A stretch of 64,000 nt of DNA. Source: Pontibacter ruber (GTDB lineage Bacteria; Bacteroidota; Bacteroidia; Cytophagales; Hymenobacteraceae). Numbering within the stretch: position 1 is the first letter of the stretch; every line of letters begins with the position of its first letter. The stretch lies in NCBI RefSeq assembly GCF_023630205.1, contig NZ_JALPRR010000002.1:124001-188000 (forward strand), read 5' to 3'. Of this stretch, positions 36,864 through 46,500 are shown piece after piece. The position numbers were made by a program, and so were the translations under genes. The notes under the pieces were generated by a model, which was not told the origin of the DNA, did no database searches, and saw nothing but the letters and a program-made list of their open reading frames with translations.

Positions 36864-36951
36864 TACCTGGTGCCGCAGGCTAAAGGAGAAATAGCTCATA
36901 GTTGTATACCTGAAACGATACTTAACAGCGAGATCCAAAACCTGTAAAACT

Positions 36952-37902
36952 ATGAGCATACCTTCTGTATTCCGCTTAATTGCCATGCTGGCTTTGTCGC
37001 TGCTGCTTACCTTATTGTCATACTTTAACGTGCAGGCTCAGGATAAAACAAAGGAGCCAAAGCAAATGCGCGTTAAGATTATCTGGGAGGCAGACGGTAA
37101 AAACGTGGTGACAGACACGGTGCTGACCGTTCCGGACCTGCAGGAATTACGCGCCACGCTGAAAGACCTGGAGTTAGACACTGCTGTCTTCAGAAGGCTA
37201 CAGGAAAATGAACTCCGCATGCTGGATAAACTCGAAACTCTGCAGGATGGCGATACAGTGCACTTCAGGAAAATTGAACCGGATAGGCTTCATTTCGCAG
37301 ATTCTGTTCGAAGCAGAGCGGGAGAAATACGTCGACGCCACGCTTCCGATGCACCGCGCATTATCATAGAAAGGCTAAACGGTAAGGTGGATTCGGCGCT
37401 GGCAAGAGGCCTTGAAAACCGCCTTAAAGTGATCACGGATGCGAAAACAGGGGAGAAGAAAGTATACCGGATTGATGAGAATGGCAAAGAAGAGGAACTA
37501 ACCCGGATAATGCCAAAGAACAAAAGTGGCCGTAATAGGGCGGTCATTGTTGTGAGGAAGATGAACGTGCAGAACATTACCGCAGCGGATAAGCAAGCAC
37601 TTAAAGATGCCGGAGCCCCGGTTGAAGTCAAACCTAAAGAAGAACTGAAGGTAGAGGAGATCAGCTTTTACCCTAACCCTAACAACGGCCGGTTTACACT
37701 CAACTTTGCCCTTGATAAAAAAGCTACTACTGTCGTCCGGATCATGGATAGCAAAGGAAACGAGGTGTTTGTGGATACAGTAGAAAAGTTGTCCGGAGAG
37801 TATAACCGCGAAATTGATCTCGGGCCGTTTGGTCCCGGCATATATTACCTGCAGGTGGCGCAGGGCAAACGTTATCATACCAAAAAGATAGTGGTTCAGT
37901 AA
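36952..37902 (+). CDS. T9SS type A sorting domain protein of unknown function
   Basis: Exported protein of 316 residues. Signal peptide to about residue 30 (LLTLLSYFNVQA); a charged middle rich in Arg, Lys, Asp and Glu with beta strands (MRVKIIWEADGKNVVTDTVL) and helices; and a C-terminal type A T9SS domain (YPNPNNGRFTLNFAL ... GIYYLQVAQGKRYHTKKIVV). No enzymatic motif. The promoter region carries phased TTTAAC sites shared with the two-component operon, so it is probably a target of that system; a role in surface or envelope stress response is inferred. ATG at 36952. Confidence 0.85.
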   Translation: MSIPSVFRLIAMLALSLLLTLLSYFNVQAQDKTKEPKQMRVKIIWEADGKNVVTDTVLTVPDLQELRATLKDLELDTAVFRRLQENELRMLDKLETLQDGDTVHFRKIEPDRLHFADSVRSRAGEIRRRHASDAPRIIIERLNGKVDSALARGLENRLKVITDAKTGEKKVYRIDENGKEEELTRIMPKNKSGRNRAVIVVRKMNVQNITAADKQALKDAGAPVEVKPKEELKVEEISFYPNPNNGRFTLNFALDKKATTVVRIMDSKGNEVFVDTVEKLSGEYNREIDLGPFGPGIYYLQVAQGKRYHTKKIVVQ

Positions 37903-37923
37903 GCTTGAGTTGTGTTGTTTTTC

Positions 37924-37958
37924 AGGAGCCTGTGCCGTCGGTCATGGGCTCCTTTTTT
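37924..37958 (+). terminator. Terminator of the T9SS protein gene
   Basis: AGGAGCC / GGCTCCT stem (37924-37930 with 37947-37953), T run after it. Confidence 0.75.
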
Positions 37959-38017
37959 TATCTCCCAACTATAAAAGCCATGAGCCAGTAAAAAGAGCTA
38001 GTTTAAAAGCGTTACCT

Positions 38018-39025
38018 ATGAAAGCATCAAAATTTATACTTCTCTTTTTAAGTTACTGCGCCCTGCTAAGTATAACTGCACTGGCGCAGCAACAGCAAAC
38101 TACCTACAATGCCACCCTCGACAAGTATAAATACCCTTACCCGGTAAAGCATTTCCCGGTAGGGATAGAAGGAAACAACTACAAGATGGCGTACATGGAC
38201 GTGGCGCCTGCTAAAAAGGTGCCGAGCCCGCAGACGGTGGTATTGTTTCACGGCAAGAACTTTATGGGCGCCTACTGGGGCAAAACCATCAAATACCTTT
38301 CTGAGAACGGCTACCGGGTAGTGGTGCCTGATCAGATCGGTTTTGGTAAATCAGACAAACCGGACATCCACTATAGTTTTCACCAGCTGGCCTACAACAC
38401 CCGAAAGCTGCTCGATACCCTGAAAGTAACTAATGCCGTTGTGGTGGGGCACTCCATGGGCGGTATGCTGGCCACCCGTTTTGCCCTGATGTACCCGGAC
38501 TTTGTACAGAAGCTGGTGCTGGAAAATCCGATCGGGCTGGAAGACTACAAACGCTTTGTTCCTTACAAAACTATAGAAGAGCTGGAAAAGGAGGAGTTAG
38601 GCCGCACCGGAGCCTCGATCCGGGCGTACCACAAAACCTATTATCCTGTCTGGAAACCTGAATATGACGAATGGGTGCGCGTGCCGGCAGCCCAACTCAA
38701 AAGCAAAGACTACCCGCAGGTAGCCAAATCAGCGGCTCTTACTTATGCCATGATTTATGAACAACCGGTGGTGTATGAGTTCAGCGAACTGAAAATGCCT
38801 GTGCTATTGGTAATAGGGCAGGAAGACAGAACAATCGTGGGCAAGGGCTACATCAAAGACGAGCAGACGAAAAAGGAACACGGAAAATACCCGCAACTAG
38901 GGAAACAGACGGCCGAAGCCATTCCCAACGCTAAGTTATTGGAGCTACCTAAGATCGGGCATATTCCGCACCTGGAGGCTACGGAGCAGTTTCACAAAAC
39001 GCTGTTGGAGTTCCTGAAGCAATAA
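38018..39025 (+). CDS. Exported alpha/beta hydrolase
   Basis: Protein of 335 residues with a signal peptide (MKASKFILLFLSYCALLSITALA). Alpha/beta hydrolase fold: oxyanion strand VVLFHGKNFMG, nucleophile Ser146 in GHSMGG, an Asp in VIGQEDRT and the catalytic His in KIGHIPHLE. The lid region (about 190-245) is long. Acts in the periplasm or outside; ester, lactone or peptide substrates are all possible. ATG at 38018. Its stop is 10 bases from the stop of the convergent His-tail gene, with no hairpin between. Confidence 0.9.
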   Translation: MKASKFILLFLSYCALLSITALAQQQQTTYNATLDKYKYPYPVKHFPVGIEGNNYKMAYMDVAPAKKVPSPQTVVLFHGKNFMGAYWGKTIKYLSENGYRVVVPDQIGFGKSDKPDIHYSFHQLAYNTRKLLDTLKVTNAVVVGHSMGGMLATRFALMYPDFVQKLVLENPIGLEDYKRFVPYKTIEELEKEELGRTGASIRAYHKTYYPVWKPEYDEWVRVPAAQLKSKDYPQVAKSAALTYAMIYEQPVVYEFSELKMPVLLVIGQEDRTIVGKGYIKDEQTKKEHGKYPQLGKQTAEAIPNAKLLELPKIGHIPHLEATEQFHKTLLEFLKQ

Positions 39026-39035
39026 AAGCAGACCC

Positions 39036-39269
39036 TTAGTGGTGGTGATGGTGGTGGTGATCGTCATCGCCCGGTTTGCTGTTGTAGTTGGCAACCGTAC
39101 CGGCGCTAAAAAATACCAGCCAGCAAAGGTAAAGCGCGTCGAAGTTTTCGACCGTTTTGCCGATAATGGCAAGTATAAGATGCGCTACAAGCGTCATGAT
39201 CAGGCCGGTTGCGGCCACAAACTGGTAGGAGTTCATCTCCCGTGGATCGTAAATTTTGGAAAGCTTCAT
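39036..39269 (-). CDS. Small membrane protein with natural seven-histidine tail
   Basis: 77 residues starting at ATG 39269 (a GTG at 39302 would add 11). Two predicted helices: QFVAATGLIMTLVAHLILAIIG and ALYLCWLVFFSAGTVANY. The C-terminus is GDDDHHHHHHH-stop, i.e. three Asp and seven His in a row encoded by CAC/CAT codons. Such a tail could bind Zn, Ni, Co or Cu at the membrane surface. No family name recognised. Convergent with the hydrolase gene. Confidence 0.72.
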   Translation of the reverse strand: MKLSKIYDPREMNSYQFVAATGLIMTLVAHLILAIIGKTVENFDALYLCWLVFFSAGTVANYNSKPGDDDHHHHHHH

Positions 39270-39438
39270 GTACGCCTGGTTTCTTATACTTACCTCTAAC
39301 ACAAACAGAGGGGGAGTGGTGCCTTTCGTATTAAAAATTGTGGCAAAGATAGCAGAACGGTGCAGTATTTGTCTTTGGCTTCCTGCACATCAGGTTTTAT
39401 TTTTCTATTTTTCCGGTCGCTATACTTATTATACTATT

Positions 39439-40206
39439 ATGTCCAGACGCATTGCGGTTACGCTTAAAATTGTTGCATTACTTTTACTATTACAAGGGCG
39501 GCCTGCGGGCATTGCCAGGGCAAGTGCGCCGGTAGCAGAGATACAAGTAACGGGCTTTTATACGTTACTCGGTTCTTTCCTGCAAAAGCATGTGGAGGGT
39601 GGGCAGGTAAACTACAGCGCCATCAGCAAAGACCGGAAAGCGCTGCAACAGCTTGTGCAGCATGTTGCGGCCTACGACCTGCGAAAGGTCACCCCATCCG
39701 AAAAGAAGGCTTTTTACATCAATGCCTATAATGTGCTGGTCATACAAGGCGTGATGGACAGTTATCCCCTAAAATCCGTGATGGAGGTCTCCGGCTTCTT
39801 CGACAAGACAAAGTATAACGTAGCAGGCGAGCACCTGACGCTCAACGAGCTGGAAAACAAAAAGCTGCGGGAAGTATACAAAGACGCCCGCATCCACTTT
39901 GCGCTGGTATGCGCCGCAAAATCGTGCCCTCCTTTGCTGGGCAAACCTTACCTCCCGGCCACGCTGGAGCAGCAACTCGAAAAGCAAACAACACAGGCGC
40001 TGCAAGACCCGCAGTTTATACAAGTAAAGCCAAAAGAGGGGCAGGTGCTGGTATCGGAAATCTTTAAGTGGTATGAGCAGGATTTCCTGCAGGAGGCTCC
40101 CTCTATAGTGGCTTACATCAACCGTTACCGGCAGAACAAGATCAACCCGAAGTATAAAGTAGGGTACTATACTTACAGCTGGGATCTGAACCAGGTTAAC
40201 AGGTAA
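39439..40206 (+). CDS. DUF547 domain exported protein
   Basis: 255 residues; N-terminal signal (TLKIVALLLLLQGRPAGIARA). DUF547 pattern: SEKKAFYINAYNVLVIQGV, the paired LNELENKKLREVYKDARIHFALVCAAKSCPPL motif with two Cys, and EIFKWYEQDF near the end. Family members are widespread in Bacteroidota and plants; biochemical role is not known. ATG at 39439 (preceded by AT-rich sequence). Confidence 0.85.
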   Translation: MSRRIAVTLKIVALLLLLQGRPAGIARASAPVAEIQVTGFYTLLGSFLQKHVEGGQVNYSAISKDRKALQQLVQHVAAYDLRKVTPSEKKAFYINAYNVLVIQGVMDSYPLKSVMEVSGFFDKTKYNVAGEHLTLNELENKKLREVYKDARIHFALVCAAKSCPPLLGKPYLPATLEQQLEKQTTQALQDPQFIQVKPKEGQVLVSEIFKWYEQDFLQEAPSIVAYINRYRQNKINPKYKVGYYTYSWDLNQVNR

Positions 40207-40307
40207 GTACAGATGTTTTATGGTTGTTTTATTATGTAAAATAAAACAGGCGATTCCAACTACCGGTACTTCTGCGCGTATACCAATGCGAACTAAGTAC
40301 TAGAATT

Positions 40308-40679
40308 ATGGCAATTAGAGAAGAAGATCAGCAGAATACGCCGGATAAACCGGAAAATATATTTGATAAGAACCGTCAGAGCCAAACAAATAAAAACTAC
40401 CCGGATCCATCGGCTAAACGAAATGTGGGCTATGGAGGCGACCTGGAGCGAAAGGGACAAAAAGATAAACTGGAAAACCTCCACATCGGGGGCAATGAGG
40501 TTACCGGCTACGGCGACAACAACCCGGATAGCGTTGAGGAGTTTGCTCAGGGACCGGGCTTTGAATACGAAGGCAGCGATACTGCCATGGACGACAGCAT
40601 GAACGGAATCCGGAGCACGGACCAGCCGCTGGACAGCGACCATACCGAACCGAACGACGCAGACTACAGCAGAAGCTAG
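40308..40679 (+). CDS. Hypothetical acidic disordered protein
   Basis: 123 residues, ATG at 40308. Highly hydrophilic: many Asp, Glu, Asn, Gln, Lys and Ser, no hydrophobic core, no signal. Blocks such as QTNKNYPDPSAKRNVGYGG and acidic EEFAQGPGFEYEGSDTAMDD. Resembles small stress-related hydrophilic proteins, but no family was recognised. Own strong terminator. Confidence 0.65.
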   Translation: MAIREEDQQNTPDKPENIFDKNRQSQTNKNYPDPSAKRNVGYGGDLERKGQKDKLENLHIGGNEVTGYGDNNPDSVEEFAQGPGFEYEGSDTAMDDSMNGIRSTDQPLDSDHTEPNDADYSRS

Positions 40680-40702
40680 GAAAACAACACCTATTAGGCT
40701 AT

Positions 40703-40745
40703 AAAACAGGATGGCCCGGTGCATTGCACCGGGCCATCCTGTTTT
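40703..40745. terminator. Strong bidirectional terminator
   Basis: Almost perfect 20-bp inverted repeat (40703-40745, tip GCATTGC), A-rich left and T-rich right, between convergent genes. Confidence 0.9.
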
Positions 40746-40763
40746 ACCAGGTATAGCTTCGTA

Positions 40764-41141
40764 TTACTCAGTGATTGCTACAATGTAGCGCACATTAGCA
40801 GTCTGTTTGTACTTGAAGTAAGCCTGCATCTGAGTAGGAGTTAAAAACTTACGGATTCTCTTGGTGAAAGCCTTTTCTACTTCCTCTGTTTTAGCCTCGC
40901 GGGAAATCACATCGTTGCTAAACGTTTGGGCAATTTCATCCAGTTTCAGCATTCGCTCGCGGTTCAACTTTTTAAGCTGAATGTATTCCGCTTCGTTCAA
41001 AAGAAGTTTGTTCGCCAGTGCACGCGTCGATTCAGTACATTTCTTTTCGATTTCAATCGAAATGTTTGATAAAGAAGCAGCAGAAGCAGAAGAGATAATA
41101 ACGAAAAGAGAAACTGTGATAAAAAGTAGAAGTTTTTTCAT
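40764..41141 (-). CDS. Small exported helical protein
   Basis: 125 residues; signal peptide MKKLLLFITVSLFVIISSASA. The mature part is helical and Lys/Glu-rich, with a FLTPTQMQAYFKY motif near the end that recalls the LTxxQ motif of the gene at 31018. Similar fold and length suggest a related envelope protein. ATG at 41141. Function unknown. Confidence 0.68.
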   Translation of the reverse strand: MKKLLLFITVSLFVIISSASAASLSNISIEIEKKCTESTRALANKLLLNEAEYIQLKKLNRERMLKLDEIAQTFSNDVISREAKTEEVEKAFTKRIRKFLTPTQMQAYFKYKQTANVRYIVAITE

Positions 41142-41526
41142 CTTGGTTCTAAGGTTTTTTGATGTTGTTTGGTTTAGGTTTATAAAAGGATTATAAGTTC
41201 AAAGTAAGCTTTAAAGCATCCTCTTCCTGCCGCACAAATCTTATTAACATCTCTTGAGGTTTTGTACCTTATCCGATAAAAATTATGCTTTAATCGGGTG
41301 GTATGCTTTTGAGATGTGCAAATGTAATATAAATGTTTTAGAATATAAAAGTATCTCTATAAAATAATTTATACATTTTTTCAAAAACGTTCTATACTGC
41401 GTTTAAACCCATTTTTTAGGATAAAATAAGTATAAAATTGTTTGAACATCGGTGCTTTTTACAAAGCACAAAGCCCCAGTTATTTAAGTATAACCGGGGC
41501 TTTGAAGAAGAGATTGGTATTATCTT
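41142..41526. other. Gene-free AT-rich intergenic region
   Basis: 385 bases between the small helical gene and the DEAD-box gene (both minus). Contains the helicase terminator (41470-41503) and two AAGTATA copies; otherwise no structure was recognised. Confidence 0.5.
41470..41503 (-). terminator. Terminator of the DEAD-box helicase gene
   Basis: AAAGCCCC / GGGGCTTT outer stem (41470-41477 with 41496-41503), one mismatch, inner GTTAT/ATAAC stem; the loop contains AAGT of an AAGTATA copy. Confidence 0.7.
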
Positions 41527-42825
41527 TTAGCTAGCTGGGTTTGGCTTTTGGCCAGTACCTTTGCGGCTGTTTGAATTCTTGTTTCGCCAGAACCCGCTTC
41601 GGCTTTTGCTGCGCTGCCCGTTTTGTGGTTTGTTGCCAGTATTACTGTTTGCCTGGGCTGGTTTGGCAGCCGCCGCCAACGTTACAGGAGCAGCAGCGGT
41701 AGATACGTAAGGATGATCTGTGTGCACCGCCAGTTCTTTTCGGATCAGCTTCTGAATGTCGCGCAGGTAAGGGCGCTCGTCCAGGTCGCAGAAGGAGAGG
41801 GCAGTGCCCACGTTACCTGCCCGGCCTGTACGGCCAATGCGGTGTACGTAGGTTTCCGGTTCGTTCGGCAGCTCAAAGTTTATCACATGCGACAGCTCTT
41901 CCACGTCGATACCGCGGGCAGCAATGTCAGTAGCAACCAGCACGCGGGTAGTGCCTGCCTTAAAGTTACTTAATGCGCGCTGGCGGGCATTCTGCGATTT
42001 ATTGCCATGGATGGCCTCGGCCTGTATTTCGGCACGGTTCAGGTCTTTGGCAACCCGGTCGGCACCGTGCTTGGTACGGGTAAATACCAGCACACGCCCG
42101 ATGTCAGAGGTTACAAGCAGGTGGCGTAACAGGTGGCGCTTATCGCTTTTCTCCACCATAAACACGGCCTGCTCTACTTTCTCGGCAGTAGAAGAAACAG
42201 GCGTTACCTCTACCTTCACCGGGTTTTTAAGTATGGTATCAGCCAATTTTTGAATTTCAGCAGGCATGGTAGCCGAAAAGAACAGCGACTGGCGCTGCTG
42301 TGGCAGCTGCGGAATGATTTTTTTAATGTCGTGGATAAAGCCCATGTCCAGCATGCGGTCTGCTTCGTCCAACACAAAGAACTCCACCTTTTTCAGGTTT
42401 ATGAAGCCTTGCCCCATCAGGTCGAGCAGGCGGCCCGGTGTCGCAATGAGTACATCGATACCGCGGCGCAATGCATCGGTTTGCGGGTGCTGCGAAACAC
42501 CACCAAAAATTACAGTATGCCGGATGTTGGTATACTTGCCATAGGCCTGAAAGCTCTCTCCGATCTGGATGGCCAGTTCACGGGTTGGCGTAAGTATAAG
42601 TGCTTTTATGCCTGAAGCAGGGCTTTTACGGCCCTGTAACAACTGAAGTATAGGTATGGTGAAAGCAGCTGTTTTGCCTGTTCCGGTTTGAGCGCAACCC
42701 AGCAGGTCCTGGCCTTGCAGCACGTAAGGAATGGCTTGTGCCTGTATCGGTGTTGGATTGGTATAGCCTTCTGCCTGCAAAGCGCGCAGAATAGGCTCAA
42801 TTAATTGAAGATTGTTGAATGTCAT
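41527..42825 (-). CDS. DEAD-box ATP-dependent RNA helicase (RhlE-like)
   Basis: Cytoplasmic RNA helicase of 432 residues. Q motif FNNLQL...GYTNPTPIQ, Walker [13 protein letters not shown] in [15 protein letters not shown] in FFSATMP, and motif [12 protein letters not shown]. The C-terminal tail (about 375-432) is basic and rich in Asn, Gln, Ser and Gly, a RhlE/CshA-type RNA-binding tail. ATG at 42825; an in-frame start further upstream at 42849 adds eight residues. Likely acts in cold-adapted RNA unwinding or ribosome assembly. Confidence 0.95.
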   Translation of the reverse strand: MTFNNLQLIEPILRALQAEGYTNPTPIQAQAIPYVLQGQDLLGCAQTGTGKTAAFTIPILQLLQGRKSPASGIKALILTPTRELAIQIGESFQAYGKYTNIRHTVIFGGVSQHPQTDALRRGIDVLIATPGRLLDLMGQGFINLKKVEFFVLDEADRMLDMGFIHDIKKIIPQLPQQRQSLFFSATMPAEIQKLADTILKNPVKVEVTPVSSTAEKVEQAVFMVEKSDKRHLLRHLLVTSDIGRVLVFTRTKHGADRVAKDLNRAEIQAEAIHGNKSQNARQRALSNFKAGTTRVLVATDIAARGIDVEELSHVINFELPNEPETYVHRIGRTGRAGNVGTALSFCDLDERPYLRDIQKLIRKELAVHTDHPYVSTAAAPVTLAAAAKPAQANSNTGNKPQNGQRSKSRSGFWRNKNSNSRKGTGQKPNPAS

Positions 42826-43135
42826 GTGGATTTTGTAAACCAGTGTCAAAGGTAAGTTTATAATTTGGCTTCCGTCTTATTATTTATAGAGGCCTTTGGA
42901 AAGGATATAAACTTCTGTTACTGGAGGTCTGATTAGAACAGAGCCGGCTGCTTAATGATTCAATTTGGCTTTAAACAGCAGCTGTGGCGAGTATAGATCA
43001 GACTTAAACTGTTGCAGAGAAGTATAACTGTAGGTGTTAGAGCGGCGCGCCACGTAAAGGAAAGTATAAAAGCCAGAAAACAGATCGCCCTCAGTGTTGG
43101 CTGAGGGCGATCTGTTTTGTAAATGTATCAGGAGA
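42826..43135. other. Intergenic region
   Basis: 310 bases between the response regulator stop and the helicase start (both minus). Holds the regulator terminator (43077-43118) and two AAGTATA copies (about 43020 and 43062). No other feature seen. Confidence 0.4.
43077..43118 (-). terminator. Terminator of the kinase-regulator operon
   Basis: 18-bp perfect stem (43077-43094 with 43101-43118), 6-base loop. AAGTATAAAAG abuts it on the left. Confidence 0.88.
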
Positions 43136-43546
43136 TCAGTTCACGAAGAACTCTTCCCGGATAAAATGAAGTATCTCGATCGAGAGCGGTTTTGAAAAGA
43201 AGTCTTTTACTTCTTCGTGGCTTTTGGCGCAGATAATGTCTTTTCTGTCGACAGCTGAAGACAGCATAAACAGGCAGCAGCGCTTGGTTACCTCACCGGG
43301 TAATTTGCGGTATTCATCTATAAAGCTCCAGCCATCCATGCCCGGCATGTTGATGTCGAGGAAGATCAGGTCCGGAAAAACAACTGGGCTGTTATGCGCC
43401 GCACTTCTTAAATGAGCCAATGCCTCCTCTGCACACTGAAAACTTACTACCTCTTCAGCAAAATTTTCATTCTTGATAATACTCTCGCAAACAAAATTAT
43501 TCACCTCGTCGTCGTCAATCAGAACGACTTTTCGTAAAGGGCTCAT
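43136..43546 (-). CDS. Single-domain response regulator
   Basis: CheY-like receiver of 136 residues without output domain. Acidic pocket DDDE near residue 12, phosphoacceptor Asp64 (FLDINMPGMDGW), Ser near 95 (LSSA) and Lys near 120 (FSKPL). ATG at 43546 directly follows the stop of the PAS kinase gene, with no spacer, so translation is probably coupled. A phosphate-relay or protein-partner role is likely, as it cannot bind DNA. Confidence 0.92.
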   Translation of the reverse strand: MSPLRKVVLIDDDEVNNFVCESIIKNENFAEEVVSFQCAEEALAHLRSAAHNSPVVFPDLIFLDINMPGMDGWSFIDEYRKLPGEVTKRCCLFMLSSAVDRKDIICAKSHEEVKDFFSKPLSIEILHFIREEFFVN

Positions 43547-46500
43547 CTATACTTTCTCTTTAAAATATATGCTAAAAGTTGTTCCTACGTTAACCTGGCT
43601 TTCGATCTCTACCCTGCCCCCAAGCAGTTCGGCCTGTGTTTTAACCAGGTGCAGGCCTAATCCTTTTCCTTCGGTTTTGGGGTGAAATCGTTTGTAGAGT
43701 CCGAAGACTTTATCTTTTTCCTTGTTGAGGTCAATGCCAAGGCCATTGTCGCTTACGCTTAGACAAATATAATTAGGAACTGAATAAGTTCTAAGCTGTA
43801 GTCGTAATTTTCTGTCAGGCGACCGGTACTTAAGCGCATTCGTTACCAGGTTCAGCATAATGCTGTGCACATAGCTCCGGACGGTAACCACGCTCGGTGC
43901 GTCTTCAAAATCGTGCTCCAGGGATACAGTAGAGGCGTCCACTTCACCGGAGAGGCTCTCCATGATATGGTGCAGCACGGTGGTAAAACATACTTCTTCC
44001 TGCACTTTGCCCAACTCACTGCGGATGGTCAGGATATCATTCAGGTCGCGGATGGTTGAATCCAGCAGCCGGGCTGATTTTACCAGGTTCTCGATCACGC
44101 GCTGGTTCATTGGAGCCTCGGGGCGTTCTTTGTCGTAAATGGAGCCCAGCCCAAGTATGTTGGCTATGGGCGCGCGCAGGTTGTGCGACACAATATAGGC
44201 AAATTGCTGCAGGTTTTGGTTTTGCTTCAGCAGTTGCTCGGTTAGTTCGGCCCGCTTGGCTTCTGCCATTTTATACTGCGTTATATCAGAAGCAGAGCCG
44301 TCGATGCGGTAAATAAGCCCATCTTCGTTTACCATAGGCGAGAGGCGGAACTGGATCCATTTCTGTTCCTGGTTACGATGTACTACGCGCAGCTCGAATT
44401 GCTGCCGCTTTCCTGCTCTCAGAGCCGGAAGTACCTGCTCTTTCAGGATGTGCCGGTCTTCTTCGTAAATAGATTGCACCCACAGGGTAGGATCCGCCAG
44501 GAAATCCTCCTCCGAGTAGCCGGTAAGTTCCTGACATTGCGGGCTAACGTAGGTGATGGTAAAATGCTGGTCGGCAGAGAAAATAACCTCAGGTATGTTC
44601 TCCAGGGTAGACTGCAGCAGGTTTTTTGCCTCCAGCACTTCGCGCTCGTTTTGTTTGCGTTTGGTAATGTCCTGAACCGATCCGGTAGCCCGTACCGGCT
44701 TTCCATGCTCATCAAACTCAATCTCACCGATTTCTACAACCATCCGCTCAGATCCATCCGGCATCAGAATGCGGTGTTCTATAGAGATGATGTCCTGTTC
44801 CCGGGCAGCCCTTTTGTAGCACTCCAGAACCATACTTCTTTCTTCCTGCGGAATGCGCAGCAGGGTATTCTGGAGGGTAGGCCTGAATTCATACTTCCGC
44901 ACGCCGTAGATATCATACACACTGTCGGACCAGGTGAGCTGATCGGTAATAATTTCATACTCCCAGTTACCCAGGTGTGCCAGTTGCTGTGCCCGTGCCA
45001 GTTGCGACTCACTGCGCTTTATGGTTTCCAGGGCCTGCTTTTGCTCTGAGATGTTCAGCGTACTGAGCGAAACAGCCAGCACCTCGTTATCGGGGCCATG
45101 CACCGGCCGGTAAGCTACCTCATACCAATAGCCACCGTGGCCGCTTTCGTATATCATCGGGTTCCCCTGCATGGCCTTTGCGTGGTTTTCTACCAGGGTT
45201 TCTGCAAAAGATGGGTCAACGTACTCCAGTATGCTTTGCCCGATGCGCAGCTGCTTCAGTAAGTATGTTTTTACATCGTTTTCAGCTACTGCATTGTAAA
45301 GCAGCAGGTTCAGGTCTTTGTCGAGGAGGTAGATGGCCTGCGGTGAGCTGTTAAGGAGGGCGCGTAGATTTGCCTCACTTTTTATCAGCTGCTCCTGCGC
45401 TTCCTTCTGGCTTGTAATGTCGATCATGGTGCCATTCCAGGTAATGATGGAATCCTGCTTGAGGGTAGGCAGGCCATGTCCCCGCACCCAGGTCCACTTC
45501 TGCTGGCCGGGCTGGCGCAGTCTGAATTCGGTAACGAGCGGTTTCAGGCTGTGGTAAGAAACCTGAGTTGCTTTCCGGATCATCTTCAGATCATCCGGGT
45601 GGATGTATTTGTGCAATACCGTTGGGTCTGCGTATACTTCGGCAGGCGTAACCTTGTACAGGTCGCGGATACCCTCGCTGACAAATGGAAAGCTATACTT
45701 GTAGCTGGCATCCATCTGAAACTGGAAAACGGCTCCGGGAAGGCTGGAGCTGACCTCGCGCAGCTGCTGCTCGCTTTTCTGTACCATCTGCATGGCCTGC
45801 ACCCGGTCCTCGATGTTCACGGTTACCACCACACGCGGATGGTATTCACCTATCTCCGGCAACGCCTCGGATCTTGTCTCGACGGTAAAGGTGCTGCCGT
45901 CTTTGCGCATGTGCTGCCAGTTCCCGCCTATCGAATCATGTTTGCCGGAGGATCCGAGCCGCTTTAGTAGCCTTTCTTTGTCTGCAGGAGGGCAGATTTC
46001 CAGTATAGAAGAAGCGAGAAATTCATCGCGGGTAAAGCCATATTCCTTCTCAGCGGCCTCGTTCACTTCCAGGAAGCGAAGCGAGTGCTGGTCGAACAAC
46101 CACATGGGCAGGGGGTTGTTGTCGAAGAGCATTTTGTACTGCCGCTGGCTTTCGCTTAGGTCAAGTTCCAGTTTAAGCCGCTCTTTAATCTCTGCATTCA
46201 GCACCTGGTTATCACGCCGCAATTGCATGAAGATACGCCTAATGATCACCCCTGATGCAACTGTAAGCACCATTGCCAGCACCAAAAGCAGGTTATAGTT
46301 GCGGACGGTAGTCGTAATGGTGCTGAAAACGTCATCGCCGTTTTCGCGGGTTGTCTGCCGGATACTGTCGCTAAGCTGGAGCAGCAGCCGCTGGTGCGTA
46401 TAGGAGGCGGGCGCCAGCGTGTGCTTGTTCAGAAGCTCTGCTTTGGGCTGCATGCTGCTGCGGCTGCGTTCCAGCAGGCGCTGTACGTATTCGTGGTAGG

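Larger units (their letters stand above)
36563..36951. promoter_or_regulatory. Divergent control region with seven phased TTTAAC boxes
   Basis: 389 bases between the kinase (minus) and a T9SS-secreted protein (plus). TTTAAC starts at 36601, 36612, 36622, 36716, 36727, 36737 and 36748: steps of 11 and 10, then 94 bases (about nine helical turns), then 11, 10 and 11. All are in the same orientation. The last box sits where a -33 element should be, 22 bases before TACATTTG (36776-36783), a perfect TAnnTTTG. Best explained as binding sites for the response regulator at 33689. Confidence 0.75.
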
